The notes under the pieces are model-generated. The model saw only the letters and a program-made list of their open reading frames with translations. It had not been told where the DNA came from and did not search any database. Positions 1 through 10,496 of a stretch of DNA of 64,000 bases are shown piece by piece. Position 1 is the first letter of the stretch. Each line of letters starts with the position of its first letter. The DNA is taken from assembly GCA_026874595.1 (NCBI GenBank), contig CM049310.1, positions 65,738,056 through 65,802,055 of the forward strand, given 5' to 3'. This DNA comes from Sipunculus nudus (Eukaryota; Annelida; Sipuncula; Golfingiida; Sipunculidae). The position numbers were made by a program, and so were the translations under genes.

Positions 1-428
1 TATAATTGCTCATTCTGTGATTTCACATAAGCAGTTTTCATTATTCCACATATGAATGTAACCCAGTTATTTTATATGAACCCCTAGTAAGTTTGTAATG
101 TACGATGGTTTATGCATAATATTTCTTTATTTTTCATGTAATGATGTCTATTGCTAAATATGATAGTATGAAGGGAGAGTAGATTGCTATAATGGTATGA
201 TGCGCAGAGAGTGTTAAGACGAAAGCGAGGTTACCAAGATGGCAGTTTGGTAGAATTCAGCGCGTCCGAGAGAGATTCTTAAGTGAAACCACTTTATGTC
301 ACTGTTTTTCAGGTATGTAATATATGCTGATCACTTTGATGATATGTATATTGCATTCTTGCCCAGTTTTTGTAGCATGACATTCGTGAATATAGGAGTA
401 TTTCTAGTGTAAAGTTGTAAGTTAGACT
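1..428. other. Left flank, no gene seen
   Basis: AT-rich sequence outside the transposon that begins at 429. I see no coding exon, RNA gene or repeat that I recognise. The last bases before the element end in CT, which could be one half of a 2-bp target duplication. Confidence 0.4.
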
Positions 429-458
429 CCCAGTTAGCACAACTCCGTTGGGCCAACC
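429..458 (+). repeat. Left terminal inverted repeat of the EnSpm-like element
   Basis: Begins CCCAGTTAGCACA and runs into CGTTGGGCCAAC. It pairs with 18685-18714 in inverted orientation at about 77% identity. The outermost 13 bases differ at one position only. Confidence 0.6.
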
Positions 459-479
459 GCGATCATGGTCGTCACGGTC

Positions 480-1335
480 GCGGTCGCCATCCGATGTCGC
501 GCCAACGTTGGGCAAACGTCAATATTGTGCGACTATTGGTCCCCCCTAATTGCAGTCCCTAGCCGACATCGCGCCAACGTTGGTCAGACATACACTTTTT
601 CGGCAATTCTTGCGCATGATTGCAGTAACATGCCGATAGCGCGCCAACGTTGGGCAAACGTCGATCTTGTGGGACTATTGCTCCCCCCGATTGCAGTCAT
701 TAGCCGACATCGCGCCAACGTTGGTCAGACATATACTTTTTCGGCAATTACTTGCGCATGATTGCAGTAACATACCGATAGCGCGCCAACGTTGGGCAAA
801 CGTCGATCTTGTGCGACTATAGTTCCCATCGATTGCAGTCCCTAGCCGACATCGCGCCAATGTTGGTCAGACATATACTTTTTCGGCAATTACTTGCGCA
901 TGATTGCAGTAACATGCCGATAGCGCGCCAACGTTGGGCAAACGTCGATCTTGTGGGACTATTGCTCCCCCCGATTGCAGTCCAAAGCCGACATCGCGCC
1001 AACGTTGGTCAGACATATACTTTTTCGGCAATTACTTGCACATGATTGCAGTAACATGCCGATAGCGCGCCAACGTTGGGCAAACGTCGATCTTGTGCGA
1101 CTATTGCTCCCCCGACTGCAGTCCCTACCCGACATCGCGCCAACGTTGGTCAGACATACACCATGTCTGCAATTACTCGCCCATGATTGCAGTAACAAGC
1201 CGACATCGCGCCAACGCTGGACAAACATTTTCTTCTGAAAATGTTCCCAATGATCACGGTCGCCTTTTCAAAATCATGCCAACGTTAGAGCAGTTCATGA
1301 CTATGTCCCCAAGCTGACGTCGCCCCAACGTTGGA
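480..1335 (+). repeat. Subterminal tandem array, 142-bp unit of two ~71-bp halves, CCAACGTTGG core
   Basis: The 10-bp palindrome CCAACGTTGG, or a one-base variant, starts at 502, 574, 644, 714, 787 and onward to about 1326, about 13 times at a spacing of 70-73 bp. The longer unit is 142 bp, with successive TTGCAGTC starts at 549, 691, 833, 975 and about 1116. Alternating half-units read GTTGGTCAGACAT and GTTGGGCAAACGT. In CACTA elements such subterminal repeats are binding sites for the element's DNA-binding protein; here that role is inferred. Open frames through the array on both strands are by-products of the repeat. Confidence 0.85.
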
Positions 1336-1349
1336 TAACTGTTCCGTAC

Positions 1350-1632
1350 CGTGTCACCAATCGTCATTTCATGGGAGGACTAATCCGTTTATCAGTGCAT
1401 TTATCCAAATATATAACAGACTACGGGGCTCTATAAATTGGCCCATGAGTATTGTAGTATTGTCAAATTTAAAAAAATGACTCGATGCATAGTATAATTT
1501 GATTAAACACAAAGATTTGTGGTTTCTGCTGAATATTGTGAAGACTACGGACGTTAGACAGGATGCAAATCAGGTACAATGTGTGGAAGAAAATGAGTGA
1601 ACAATATTCTACTTTTTCTCAAGCATTCACAG
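1350..1632 (+). promoter_or_regulatory. Candidate transposon promoter and leader exon
   Basis: Directly inside the subterminal array there is a CCAAT (about 1356) and a TATAAA at 1432-1437. A candidate leader exon follows and ends CATTCACAG before GTATGTG at 1633. A short frame starting at an ATG about 1593 (MSEQYSTFSQAFT) does not join in phase to either downstream coding exon, so the stretch is more likely an untranslated leader. The promoter and the splice are inferred from motifs only. Confidence 0.35.
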
Positions 1633-2447
1633 GTATGTGTATTTTAAAATAATAATAATAATAATAATAATGGCTGTTTTGAATTTGGTTACACGTACAT
1701 ATATTGATGCAGAGTATCAATCATTTAAAAAGAGAAAAGAAAGATTACGGACTGATTATACATGAAATATCATAAACAATTTAAGGCATACATGCAATCA
1801 AACACAACAGGTTTCAATTTGAAATTGCTGCGTTAGTATTAATTGTATTGACTCTGATTTTAAATATCTATATGAAAATGAAAACGCGACTTTTATAAAT
1901 ACATAAGTAATTTTTGAGGTTTTTCATTTGTTTCCAAAGTGCTATTTTGTGAACATTGTATTTATTCAACACTTTTTAAAATATAAATACTTTCAGTTTT
2001 TACCTATTAAAAATATGTTTTAAATATGTGCATTGTATAAGTTGTATAAGCACTTGGTATATATTAATTGCTATTGATTTAGAAACAAACGTGCACATTT
2101 TCTGACTTTTGAAGGATGACAGTTTCATGATTATGATTTAATCAAATAAGAACAGGCAATAGTTCTAATATTACATTATTTATACATATATAATATAATA
2201 TATATATACCTATGTGTGTGTGTTTATATATATATATATATGCCTATGTATGTGTGCGTGTTACATTTATTTGAGACTCTTCTACGGATAGGCTATATGT
2301 GTGTGTAATTTACGCCTATAAATTGAGACGTCGAAGATTCATAATAAAAATGTGTTCTTTTTATATATTAACATTAACACTTCAGTTGGCTATTTATAGT
2401 TGACTTCGTTTATTGCTTTTTGTTTTTAAAATATAAATCAAAAGGGC

Positions 2448-2653
2448 ATGGATGTTGGTTATATAGTACCGCTTCGATCAAACTATGCGCTGCTCGGGAT
2501 AAGCACGCTTAATTGCCCTCTATCCGCCGCGATAATTTGCGATCGAGCCCGTGGAAGACTGAAGTTCACCTGTTACACAGATGCGTCTCCCCGATTTGAA
2601 GTTGAACTGAACGGAAGACATTTCATCAAAAAATGGCAGACAAACCATGTCCC
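2448..2653 (+). other. Candidate 5' exon of the transposase gene
   Basis: A CpG-richer patch within AT-rich DNA ends with ATG and six codons (MADKPCP), followed by the strong donor GTAAGT at 2654. The phase is 0. The next plausible acceptor in phase 0 is at 7658-7659, where GTC TCA AGA leads straight into the transposase ATG at 7669. A spliced start MADKPCP-VSR-MDADD is therefore possible across a ~5-kb intron. The longer frame from 2448 is open for 69 codons but looks like nothing I know. Confidence 0.3.
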
Positions 2654-2774
2654 GTAAGTATTTCTCATCAGTTTATCAATCCAAATTAAGTTTAATCTAT
2701 ATTTTTTTCCATAGATCTAAAAAGTGGTGCTTCATATTGTAATGAATCAGTGAAAATAAACTTTTTCGAGTTAA

Positions 2775-3199
2775 GGCCTAAATTCCTGCCTTTTCTAATG
2801 TTGATCGGTTGGTACGACGTCTGACCAACCATGTGCCGACGTAGGACATGTCTAGGCAGAATCAGCTTTATGAATCATTGAATTAGGCGTCAGAAATTAG
2901 ATTTTAATGAAGAATATTGAAATCATTGACCATAAAGGAATTTGTCTAAACATAAAATGATGGTATAATTGTTGGAAAGAAACTTTTAAAAGGTAGGCTT
3001 ATATTCCCGCATTTCCTGAGTCGTTGATCAGTTGAGACAACTGTTGTGCCGACGTTGAACATGTCAAGGTGGCGTCAGTTTATGAATTATTTAATTAGAC
3101 GTCAGAAATTAGTGAGTCACACATACACACCGACACACAGAAGATTGTTTACAACTCATATGCCTAATTCCTAAGTTACAACTGTGCCCAGCTATAGCA

Positions 3200-3231
<32 letters not shown>

Positions 3232-4010
3232 CGATATAGTTACTGGGCCCCAGTTGACAGCCCATTCAGCGAATGTTAACTGTTCCTGTCGTCTGTACTG
3301 TGTGTGCTGTACTGCTTGACCTGGTCAGCCGTGTCACAAGAGATGATTAACTATCAGGGTATGACCTACCCCTGTTGGGTGAGGCTGCCACGTACACTGT
3401 TGTCGCCATTATTGCTGACTCGTCGCACAAGCACTAACGTTAGGTACAAGTTCTTCATCGTTTTGTTGCCAAAATCCTCAGACAATCAGGTAAATGAGTT
3501 TTCTATTATTGAAATGTTTATCAAAGGATATTGCTTATATCAGATATCCTTTCTATCAGATGAAATAGACATGTATTCTGTTAAACTGTGCTGTAAAGAA
3601 AATGAGAAGCTGGGAGATCCTGGTGCAGGGCGTTGCCAGCCTGGACGGCCATTTTGGTTTAAGGCTACATTGCGGTATACTTTTTCAATTACACACAAGT
3701 CAAGAGTGTAACTATCCTCCTATCTTTTTATTTTTACTATTGTATATAAATATATTAATGATTTCATTTATAAATACAGATATTTTGTGTTGTAATGTGT
3801 TATTTTCATAAAAGACACAGCTATGTATAGCTGTGTCTAGACATTCCCGCCTTTTCTGATTTGTTTATCAGTTGGTATAACATCGGACCAATGCTGTGCC
3901 AATGTTCAATATGTCCAGATGGAGTTTGTTTTATGAACTTTAATCACACATCAGAAAAAAAAGTTAATGAAAGATTATGAAAATCATAAAAAATGGCTTA
4001 TCATCAAACA
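2775..4010 (+). repeat. Three diverged copies of a ~120-170 bp unit
   Basis: Copies lie at about 2775-2950, 2995-3112 and 3840-4010. Each reads roughly TTCCCGCCTTTTCTGA, a TGATCAGTTGGTAC stretch, TGTGCCGACGTTG, ACATGTC and then GAATTAGACGTCAGAAATTA. The GTTGG and CGACGTTG bits echo the subterminal palindromes, so these may be decayed inner subterminal repeats. Confidence 0.55.
3200..3228 (+). repeat. Poly-C tract, 29 bases
   Basis: An uninterrupted run of 29 C. Similar runs lie at 4460-4472 (C13 followed by T11), 4629-4652 (C24) and, as G, 6655-6670 (G16), all in the 5' half of the EnSpm-like element. Length is prone to sequencing error. Confidence 0.9.
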
Positions 4011-4409
4011 TTGTATTAAAAATAGCATAGATTAATAAATATGGCATGACTTTGAACAGATCGAGACGATTGGGGATGGGGGTCTTAGAGTGAAGGGGTG
4101 GTGAGTAAGTGACGGGTTATTTCTCTGTCTGATAAAAGGACTAAAATTTTTTTTTTATAAAAATGATCTTGGATAATCCTAATTAAAGTTGTTGAGATAA
4201 ATTATAACAGTTATCCTTTTTAACCTAATACCTGGTCATATTCAAGAAGAGCTTAGGCCTAATTAATTATTTTGCATATGTATAATCATCATTTTATTTG
4301 ACGCTGTGACATGTTTACCCCAGTTTGTTAAGTCCATATTTTTAACATTTCCAACGCTACTACAAGTCACATCCATGAATTGTTAATTTCAGGCAATCTT
4401 TTAAAAATC

Positions 4410-4510
4410 TGTGTTAGGGCTAACCCGGCCGGTCGAGGTGTTTGGCTGCTGCTGGGATTCCCCCCCCCCCCCTTTTTTTTTTTACTCGTCTGCAAATTAT
4501 TTTTTTTCTT
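4410..4510 (+). repeat. Dispersed ~100-bp repeat, copy 1
   Basis: AACCCGGCCGGTCGAG, then TTTGGCTGCTGCTG, a polypyrimidine tract and TCTGCAAATTAT. A second copy at 63863-63960 outside the transposon has the same order of blocks at roughly 75% identity by eye. Family unknown. Confidence 0.5.
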
Positions 4511-4628
4511 GACGACTTGTCTCGATCAAGACTGAAGTTCAACGTCAGGTCGCATGACAACTTGGTGACCTGCCGCGATCATTGTGCGGAACTGCGAACT
4601 TAACTATACCCTGCGAACTTTTATATAA

Positions 4629-4652
4629 CCCCCCCCCCCCCCCCCCCCCCCC
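4629..4652 (+). repeat. Poly-C tract, 24 bases
   Basis: Uninterrupted C run; on the opposite strand it gives a poly-glycine stretch in a spurious frame. Confidence 0.9.
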
Positions 4653-5024
4653 GCCGACAGCCATGAAACAGGCGGGAGCGATCGCGATCAGATAAGTCCC
4701 ATGTACCCGTAAGCCCAAGCACTGTCTAGTAACGTTCGGGTTCCTGATTGACATGACCAGATCTCCGCGGCTGATCACCGGCAGAAGGAGTGTATGCTGC
4801 TGATGGCTCTGTGGGTGTGGATGCTGTAGCTTTCTGCCACAGGCATTCGTTTCCAGCAATAAAATGGCCTAGAAACCGAAAACACATTGAGTATGGGCGA
4901 TATACCCATTATAATCTGTATTGGTCCGTGTTTGCTCAGAGCTATTGGTAGTATTGCCAATGTGTCGGGTAATATGATTGGATGCCCGTTGACAAGAACG
5001 CATGCTCTATAAACTGATAAAGCT

Positions 5025-5335
5025 CTGTTTTCATGTGCGCGTATATATGCGTGAAAAATAGATGTGTTTCCATGTGCGTGTATATGCGTATATGCGTGAA
5101 CTGGCAGACGTATATATTTGTACAGTTGATATAGCAGGCCTTCCACAAAAAAAGATGTTGACGTGATGTCATTTTACCCCGAATCCCCGAGTTCACTCAG
5201 ACCCTATGCATGAAAATCGCTCCGGTGGCGATATTCATGCATATACGCTGACGGAGTCGGACACATGGAAACACTCTAGTTTCAAAATGATTATACGCAT
5301 ATACGCGAACATGGAAACGCGCCTTAAGTCCATAT
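5025..5335. repeat. Imperfect inverted repeat with GCGTATATGCG and CATGGAAAC motifs
   Basis: GTGTTTCCATGTGCGTGTAT and GCGTATATGCGTGAA near 5068-5102 recur in inverted order near 5233-5325 as CATATACGC and ACATGGAAACAC. The flanks carry further copies (CATGTGCGCGTATATATGCG; CGCATATACGCGAACATGG). It could be a small foldback insertion; no terminal duplication was recognised. Confidence 0.4.
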
Positions 5336-7659
5336 GGGGCCGACGCGAGACGATCTTTGAGTGGTTCTTTGAGGTACAGTACATTAAAATCAAGTTATTA
5401 TGAGCGCATTATCACACGGGCAACATCACTTTTATGTTAGACTGAATAATTAACGGAATAATATAAAATAATTTTAACGGAATGAGGAATTTTTATCTAC
5501 ATTCCATTGCCGATTTGATAGCAATCCACTCAATTTCACAGGGAGATCGCAACAAGGAAAATTTGACGAATTAAATATTTGAATCCTTGTATACAGAAAA
5601 TGTAAAGTAAATGGTTAATATGAGACTGATATAGGTGTGATGGGGTGGTTTTAGCATTGTACTTAAAGTACTCATCGATCACATTCATTAAATTGCTATT
5701 GCAAGTACACTGAAGCTTCATTATGTACCATCTTATACATATAATTCAGTTTCAATTGAACTATTTAAAGGCTCTAGTTTCCGTACGGTACTTTGATTAA
5801 AGGACGGGCCCGTACGTCCCCCCTTTAAGGACGTAGGCCTACCTAGATCGATGGACGTCCTTAAATGCTATCGGCCCTGACTTGGTAACTCGAGCAGAAG
5901 TCAAAAGTAGTAGCCTTATAAATGTGGCATTCCAGTCCAATGCAAAATTACAACACTTCATCTCTATTGGATACATTTGTCACATGATTTAATTTAAATA
6001 ATGATTCCCTCATGAACAATTAATGTGACCTCGCTGTGACCTTGGGGTATATCAGTGATATATTTGAAGAAAAATAAAGGCAATGTACATCCTATAACAA
6101 GGCTTTGTGTCACATTTGGGTTTGACATAAAACTTGCACAGGAGTAATGTTTTTGGTCTTGAAGGGTCATCTTCCCTGATAGAATTCTATTTTTTGTGCA
6201 TTTTTCAATATAACTTAATCCTACTTACATTCTGAAAATTATACTCAGCTGTGTGGTAGCTGAAAATATTCTAGCTATAGTATAAATTATAATTATCAAA
6301 ACCTTAAGGCGTGTCAGTGGGCACTCTCTTTGCTCAACGGACAATGGACTATGACTATAGCTCACATAACTTATGGACAGATGAGCTACAATAGCATTGT
6401 TATTTATCATTAAAACTTTCATATGCCTAATTATATGCAGCCCTTTCATTTTTTTTTATTAAGGTACTATTATAAAGCCACAGGTGACATGGTGTCAATT
6501 GAACTACATTTGGGAGCATCAATACATAAAAATATTTCCATACATCTCTGAACCCCTGGATATTTTTTCTTTATTTAATAGATTGTTTGCAGTTACAATA
6601 AAAATATTGCTGTCAGTGCTCAGGTGCCAGGACTCAATGGCTTGGAAGGGGGGAGGGGGGGGGGGGGGGGCAGGGGAATGGGAGTTACAACATCTTTGCA
6701 TATAAAAACAATATGCAATTTAACTCAATAGGGCTTACAGGGACAGGTGGGAGTTATTCAGCACCTCTGCATATACATAAAGGATCATTAAATCTAATTT
6801 AATGAAATTATTTTTAATAAATAAAAACAGGCAGAGAGATGGAAAACAAAGCAAATAACTTTTATTTCCATTCTGCTGAGACAGGAAAATAATGAACACA
6901 TGTTTGTATTGGATCCTCATCATATCATATATATCTGAATATTTAAAGGATTCACAAATCTAAATTGCATTAACATTTACAGTTGATTTAGTCAGGTAGC
7001 ATCACATTATGCACACAGATGTATTTATTTTTTTTTTATAAAATATATTTTTTATCATTTGCAAAAGAATAAATATAAGAAAATAACACACCAGAATTCA
7101 CAATTCTAAATTGCACCTTTGTTTATCCAAGATTTGTTTCATATATTATCAAATTATGCCAATTGATGGGTTTAATCGTATTTGTTTAATTATTTAAAAG
7201 GAAATAATTTTCTTTAAAAATGGTACATCAGAACAACATGGCATCTTTTGCATTACTTCTTGAAATTCAAGAAATGTTGTGTACATTGGATTGAAAACAG
7301 CTTTACATTCAAAGAAATCCAGTTAACAATAACAAAAACATATATTGCAATATATATATAATGCCTTATAGTTTTGGGTCAGATAGTCTTTTTCCATTTT
7401 TGGTGTTGGTTTAGCAACATCTTCTTTTCAACATATGTGGGGACTATACTGGACACATGATGATTCTGTAAAACGTGACTGAGGTGAGACAAGTTGTCAA
7501 ATTTGTTTGATATTTTAACCAAATCAGTGTCCTTTTGAAGCAGATGCAGCACTGAAAAATAGATTTTAACAAAGGTACTGTGAATTTCTCTTATACCAAT
7601 GTGAAGAATGCCAAAGATGGGTGGAAATCTATAGATTAGTCTGATATGTTCATATTCAG
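5336..7659. other. Non-coding stretch, likely intron or leader of the transposase gene
   Basis: AT-rich sequence with a G16 run at 6655-6670 and no convincing exon. A splice acceptor (ATGTTCATATTCAG) ends it at 7659, ten bases before the transposase ATG, which suggests at least one upstream leader exon. Confidence 0.45.
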
Positions 7660-7668
7660 GTCTCAAGA

Positions 7669-9693
7669 ATGGATGCAGATGATTTGGTTGGTACAGTTGT
7701 AAGTGACAGAACCATTCGTCGTCGGGCAGCTGCACAGGCCAAGCAAACTTTGACAAACCCGTTGCCACTAGAGTCTGATCAGTTGTCAGATTCTGAACAG
7801 TTAGCAGATGAATCTTCAGTAGAAGAACTTTCAGTGGGTCTATCTGATGAAGCTTACAGTGACAGTGATGATGGTCAGGAATCCCCAGACTGTATCTACG
7901 AGTCCAGTGGTAGTGACTTTGAATATAACATGCCTAGTGATACTGATGTTTTGAATATTGAGCAAAACCCTGGCCATCTGGAAGTCAGAGAAAAACTTCG
8001 TGAGTGGGCACTTGCATGTGGCACTCCATTGCTTCATGTAAATGGTTTATTGGCTATATTTCGACCATATTTTCCAATACTGCCAAAAGATGCCCGTACA
8101 CTTTTGCGCACTTCCCGGACTTACAACATTGAGGAGGTAGCTGGTGGGAAGTACCACCATTTTGGCATTGCTGAAGGTATAAAAAAACGTTTACAGATCC
8201 ATACACATCTTCAAGTGCTTGATGAACTGTCACTGCAGCTCAACATTGATGGATTACCACTCTTTAAGAGCAGCAATGATTCCTTTTGGCCAATATTAGG
8301 GTTAGTTCAGCAAGAGGACAAACCAGAACCATTTATAATAGGCTTATGGGTAGGGAAATCCAAACCTGATGATAGTAATGCGTTTCTCAATAACTTTATT
8401 GAGGAAATGAAGGATATAGAAGTGCATGGAGTAAGTTTTGAAGAGAAGGCTTACAAAATCACAATAACCAATTTTGTATGTGACACACCAGCACGTGCCT
8501 TCGTGAAGAAAACCAAAGGCCATAATGCTTATTATGGTTGTGATTTCTGTGAGCAAAGTGGTGTCTATTACCACCATAGAATGACCTTTCCAGAAAAGGC
8601 AGCACAAGCGCGTACTGACATTGCATTTGACGAGATGTTGAATGAAGAGCACCATCGTGGTGAAACATCATTAACAAAGTTGAACATTGGTCTTGTTTCA
8701 CAATTTCCATTGGATTATATGCATTTGGTATGTTTAGGCATAATGAGAAAAATCATCAACCTTTGGATGAGTGGCCCATTGAATGTGCGATTAGGCAACA
8801 ATATTATTAAACTGATATCAGATTCAATCATCAACCTCAAACAACATCTGCCTCAGGAATTCATTCGGAAAGGACGATCTCTCACTGAGGTAGACAGGTG
8901 GAAAGCCACAGAATTTAGAACTTTTCTCTTGTACACAGGCCCTGTGGCTCTCCGAGGAAAACTTCCGGATGTTTTATATAAAAACTTTTTACTTTTTTAT
9001 GTTGGGATCACAATTCTGTCAAGCCAGACTTTCTGTGCGGATTATTGTGATTATGCAGAGGAACTACTCGTTTCGTTTGTCGCACATTTTGGTGACGCAT
9101 ATGGAAAGGAAATGGTTATATATAATGTGCACGCTGTGACGCACTTAGCAGAGCACTGCAGAAAGTTTGGTCCAGTGGATAATTTCTCTGCATTTCCTTT
9201 TGAAAACTATCTTCAAGCCATTAAGAAACTAGTGAGAAAACCTCAATGTCCTCTTGAGCAAGTTGTTCGTCGGCTAACGGAACGTACAATCACTGCAAAA
9301 CCCAGAAAAAGACATGAGGTATTCTGCAAGAAGGAACACAACAATGGTCCACTTACAGATGATATTGATCTTTGCACTCAGTACAAACAAATTTATATGC
9401 AAGACTATATGTTTTCAACTGCAAAACCAGACAATGCTATTCTTTTGGGTGACAGTGTATATGTCATTCGGAACATTGTAATTTATGACAATTCGAGAAA
9501 GATTATCTGCCAGAAATTCCACAAGAGGGAGTCTTTTTTCTCATATCCATTGGACTCCTGCAAACTGAATATTTCTTATGTCAGTCACCTTGGACAAAAT
9601 CTAATACAGTTAGATTCTAGTAATATATCTTTAAAAGTTGTTTTATTACCATTTGACAATGGATTTGTTTGCATTCCAATGCTTCATTCATGA
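7669..9693 (+). CDS. EnSpm/CACTA-like DDE transposase (Tnp2-type), 674 aa
   Basis: This is an uninterrupted 674-codon frame that would cut and join the transposon ends in the nucleus. Candidate catalytic acids are D194 in NIDGLPLF, D272 in NFVCDTPAR and E512 in FPFENYL; these contexts are those I expect of animal EnSpm-type transposases. A zinc-knuckle-like cluster follows the second D (C291-x2-C294, then H302 and H303), and the hallmark LDYMHLVCLG lies at 348-357. The N-terminus has an RTIRRRAAAQ patch and an acidic Ser/Asp-rich stretch at about 35-95. A phase-compatible acceptor at 7658-7659 allows a few extra N-terminal residues. The frame ends at TGA, with AATAAA at 10265 and 10293. There are no frameshifts or internal stops. 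The DUF4806 gene follows about 0.8 kb downstream on the same strand. The superfamily call is firm; activity is inferred from intactness. Confidence 0.9.
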   Translation: MDADDLVGTVVSDRTIRRRAAAQAKQTLTNPLPLESDQLSDSEQLADESSVEELSVGLSDEAYSDSDDGQESPDCIYESSGSDFEYNMPSDTDVLNIEQNPGHLEVREKLREWALACGTPLLHVNGLLAIFRPYFPILPKDARTLLRTSRTYNIEEVAGGKYHHFGIAEGIKKRLQIHTHLQVLDELSLQLNIDGLPLFKSSNDSFWPILGLVQQEDKPEPFIIGLWVGKSKPDDSNAFLNNFIEEMKDIEVHGVSFEEKAYKITITNFVCDTPARAFVKKTKGHNAYYGCDFCEQSGVYYHHRMTFPEKAAQARTDIAFDEMLNEEHHRGETSLTKLNIGLVSQFPLDYMHLVCLGIMRKIINLWMSGPLNVRLGNNIIKLISDSIINLKQHLPQEFIRKGRSLTEVDRWKATEFRTFLLYTGPVALRGKLPDVLYKNFLLFYVGITILSSQTFCADYCDYAEELLVSFVAHFGDAYGKEMVIYNVHAVTHLAEHCRKFGPVDNFSAFPFENYLQAIKKLVRKPQCPLEQVVRRLTERTITAKPRKRHEVFCKKEHNNGPLTDDIDLCTQYKQIYMQDYMFSTAKPDNAILLGDSVYVIRNIVIYDNSRKIICQKFHKRESFFSYPLDSCKLNISYVSHLGQNLIQLDSSNISLKVVLLPFDNGFVCIPMLHS

Positions 9694-10486
9694 CAATATT
9701 AGTTGCTACAAAGTTGCTATGGTCAGTCAGACTGAGTTTATGAAATGATTCTTGAAGCTTTATATGGATCCAATTGTGTAACAAACAGTGAAACTAAGTA
9801 TATTTCGTTGAAAATGGTTTAAACCATACAGTCACTCTAGGTCAGAACGGATTTGACCACAGAGGGTGTCCCAAGGAGGCAACACACACATTCTACCACT
9901 GCTACAACATGTATTTGATCACTAAGGATTGGTCAGTCTGGATAGACGAAATTCATGGCTGTTATTCAGCACAGTGAAGCAATGGAGAGCACTTGACCAT
10001 GCCTTACATAAATGGTGAATGACTCCATATTTACAATAATTCACTTGGTGTATGTTGTTTATTTGTTTGTAGATTTAGCTTCCAAGCAAAACCATTTGTA
10101 GTTTCTTTAACATCAAACATTTTTATTCTCTCTATGAAGAATATGTTCTTTACATGCCATTCAAATATTGTGCTGTAAAATGCCTTCATCTTGCACCAGG
10201 AATAACGTCTCAGCTACAGTGAATTTTATGGGTTCCCCGGGTTTCATAACTAGAACTAGACATAAATAAACATAAAATGGGAGCATCAAACAAATAAAGG
10301 GACAGCAGAAATATGTGCTCTGAACCAAGCCATTTGTAGTTTCTTTAAAAACCTGTCAAAAGCGATAATTTGGCAATTATTCACATGAAATCAGTTTGTT
10401 TAAAAGCGGAGAAATTTATGAGCTGTGATTGTATATATGTTGATTTTTACTTTATGATTACAAATAAATACACTTCATAATTTCAG
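9694..10486 (+). other. Transposase 3' UTR and inter-gene spacer
   Basis: AATAAA signals at 10265-10270 and 10293-10298 suit the transposase transcript. The repeated phrase CCAAGCAAAACCATTTGTAGTTTCTTTAA-like appears near 10082 and 10325. An acceptor (CATAATTTCAG) ends the spacer at 10486. Confidence 0.5.
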
Positions 10487-10496
10487 AGCAGTAGCC

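Noticed and set aside
436-440. CACTA-type start directly at CACAAC with TAG as target duplication
   Set aside because: The flanking triplets are TAG and CTA, which are inverted rather than direct, and the inverted match extends further out to CCCAG.
465-1317. Overlapping open frames on both strands
   Set aside because: They are translations of the 71/142-bp tandem array; the peptides repeat with the DNA unit and resemble no protein.
4545-5403. Frames of 65-123 codons, including a poly-glycine stretch
   Set aside because: They cross poly-C and an inverted repeat, have no domain signal and contradict each other on both strands.
7379-8710. Minus-strand frames opposite the transposase
   Set aside because: Antisense shadows of a strongly supported coding sequence.
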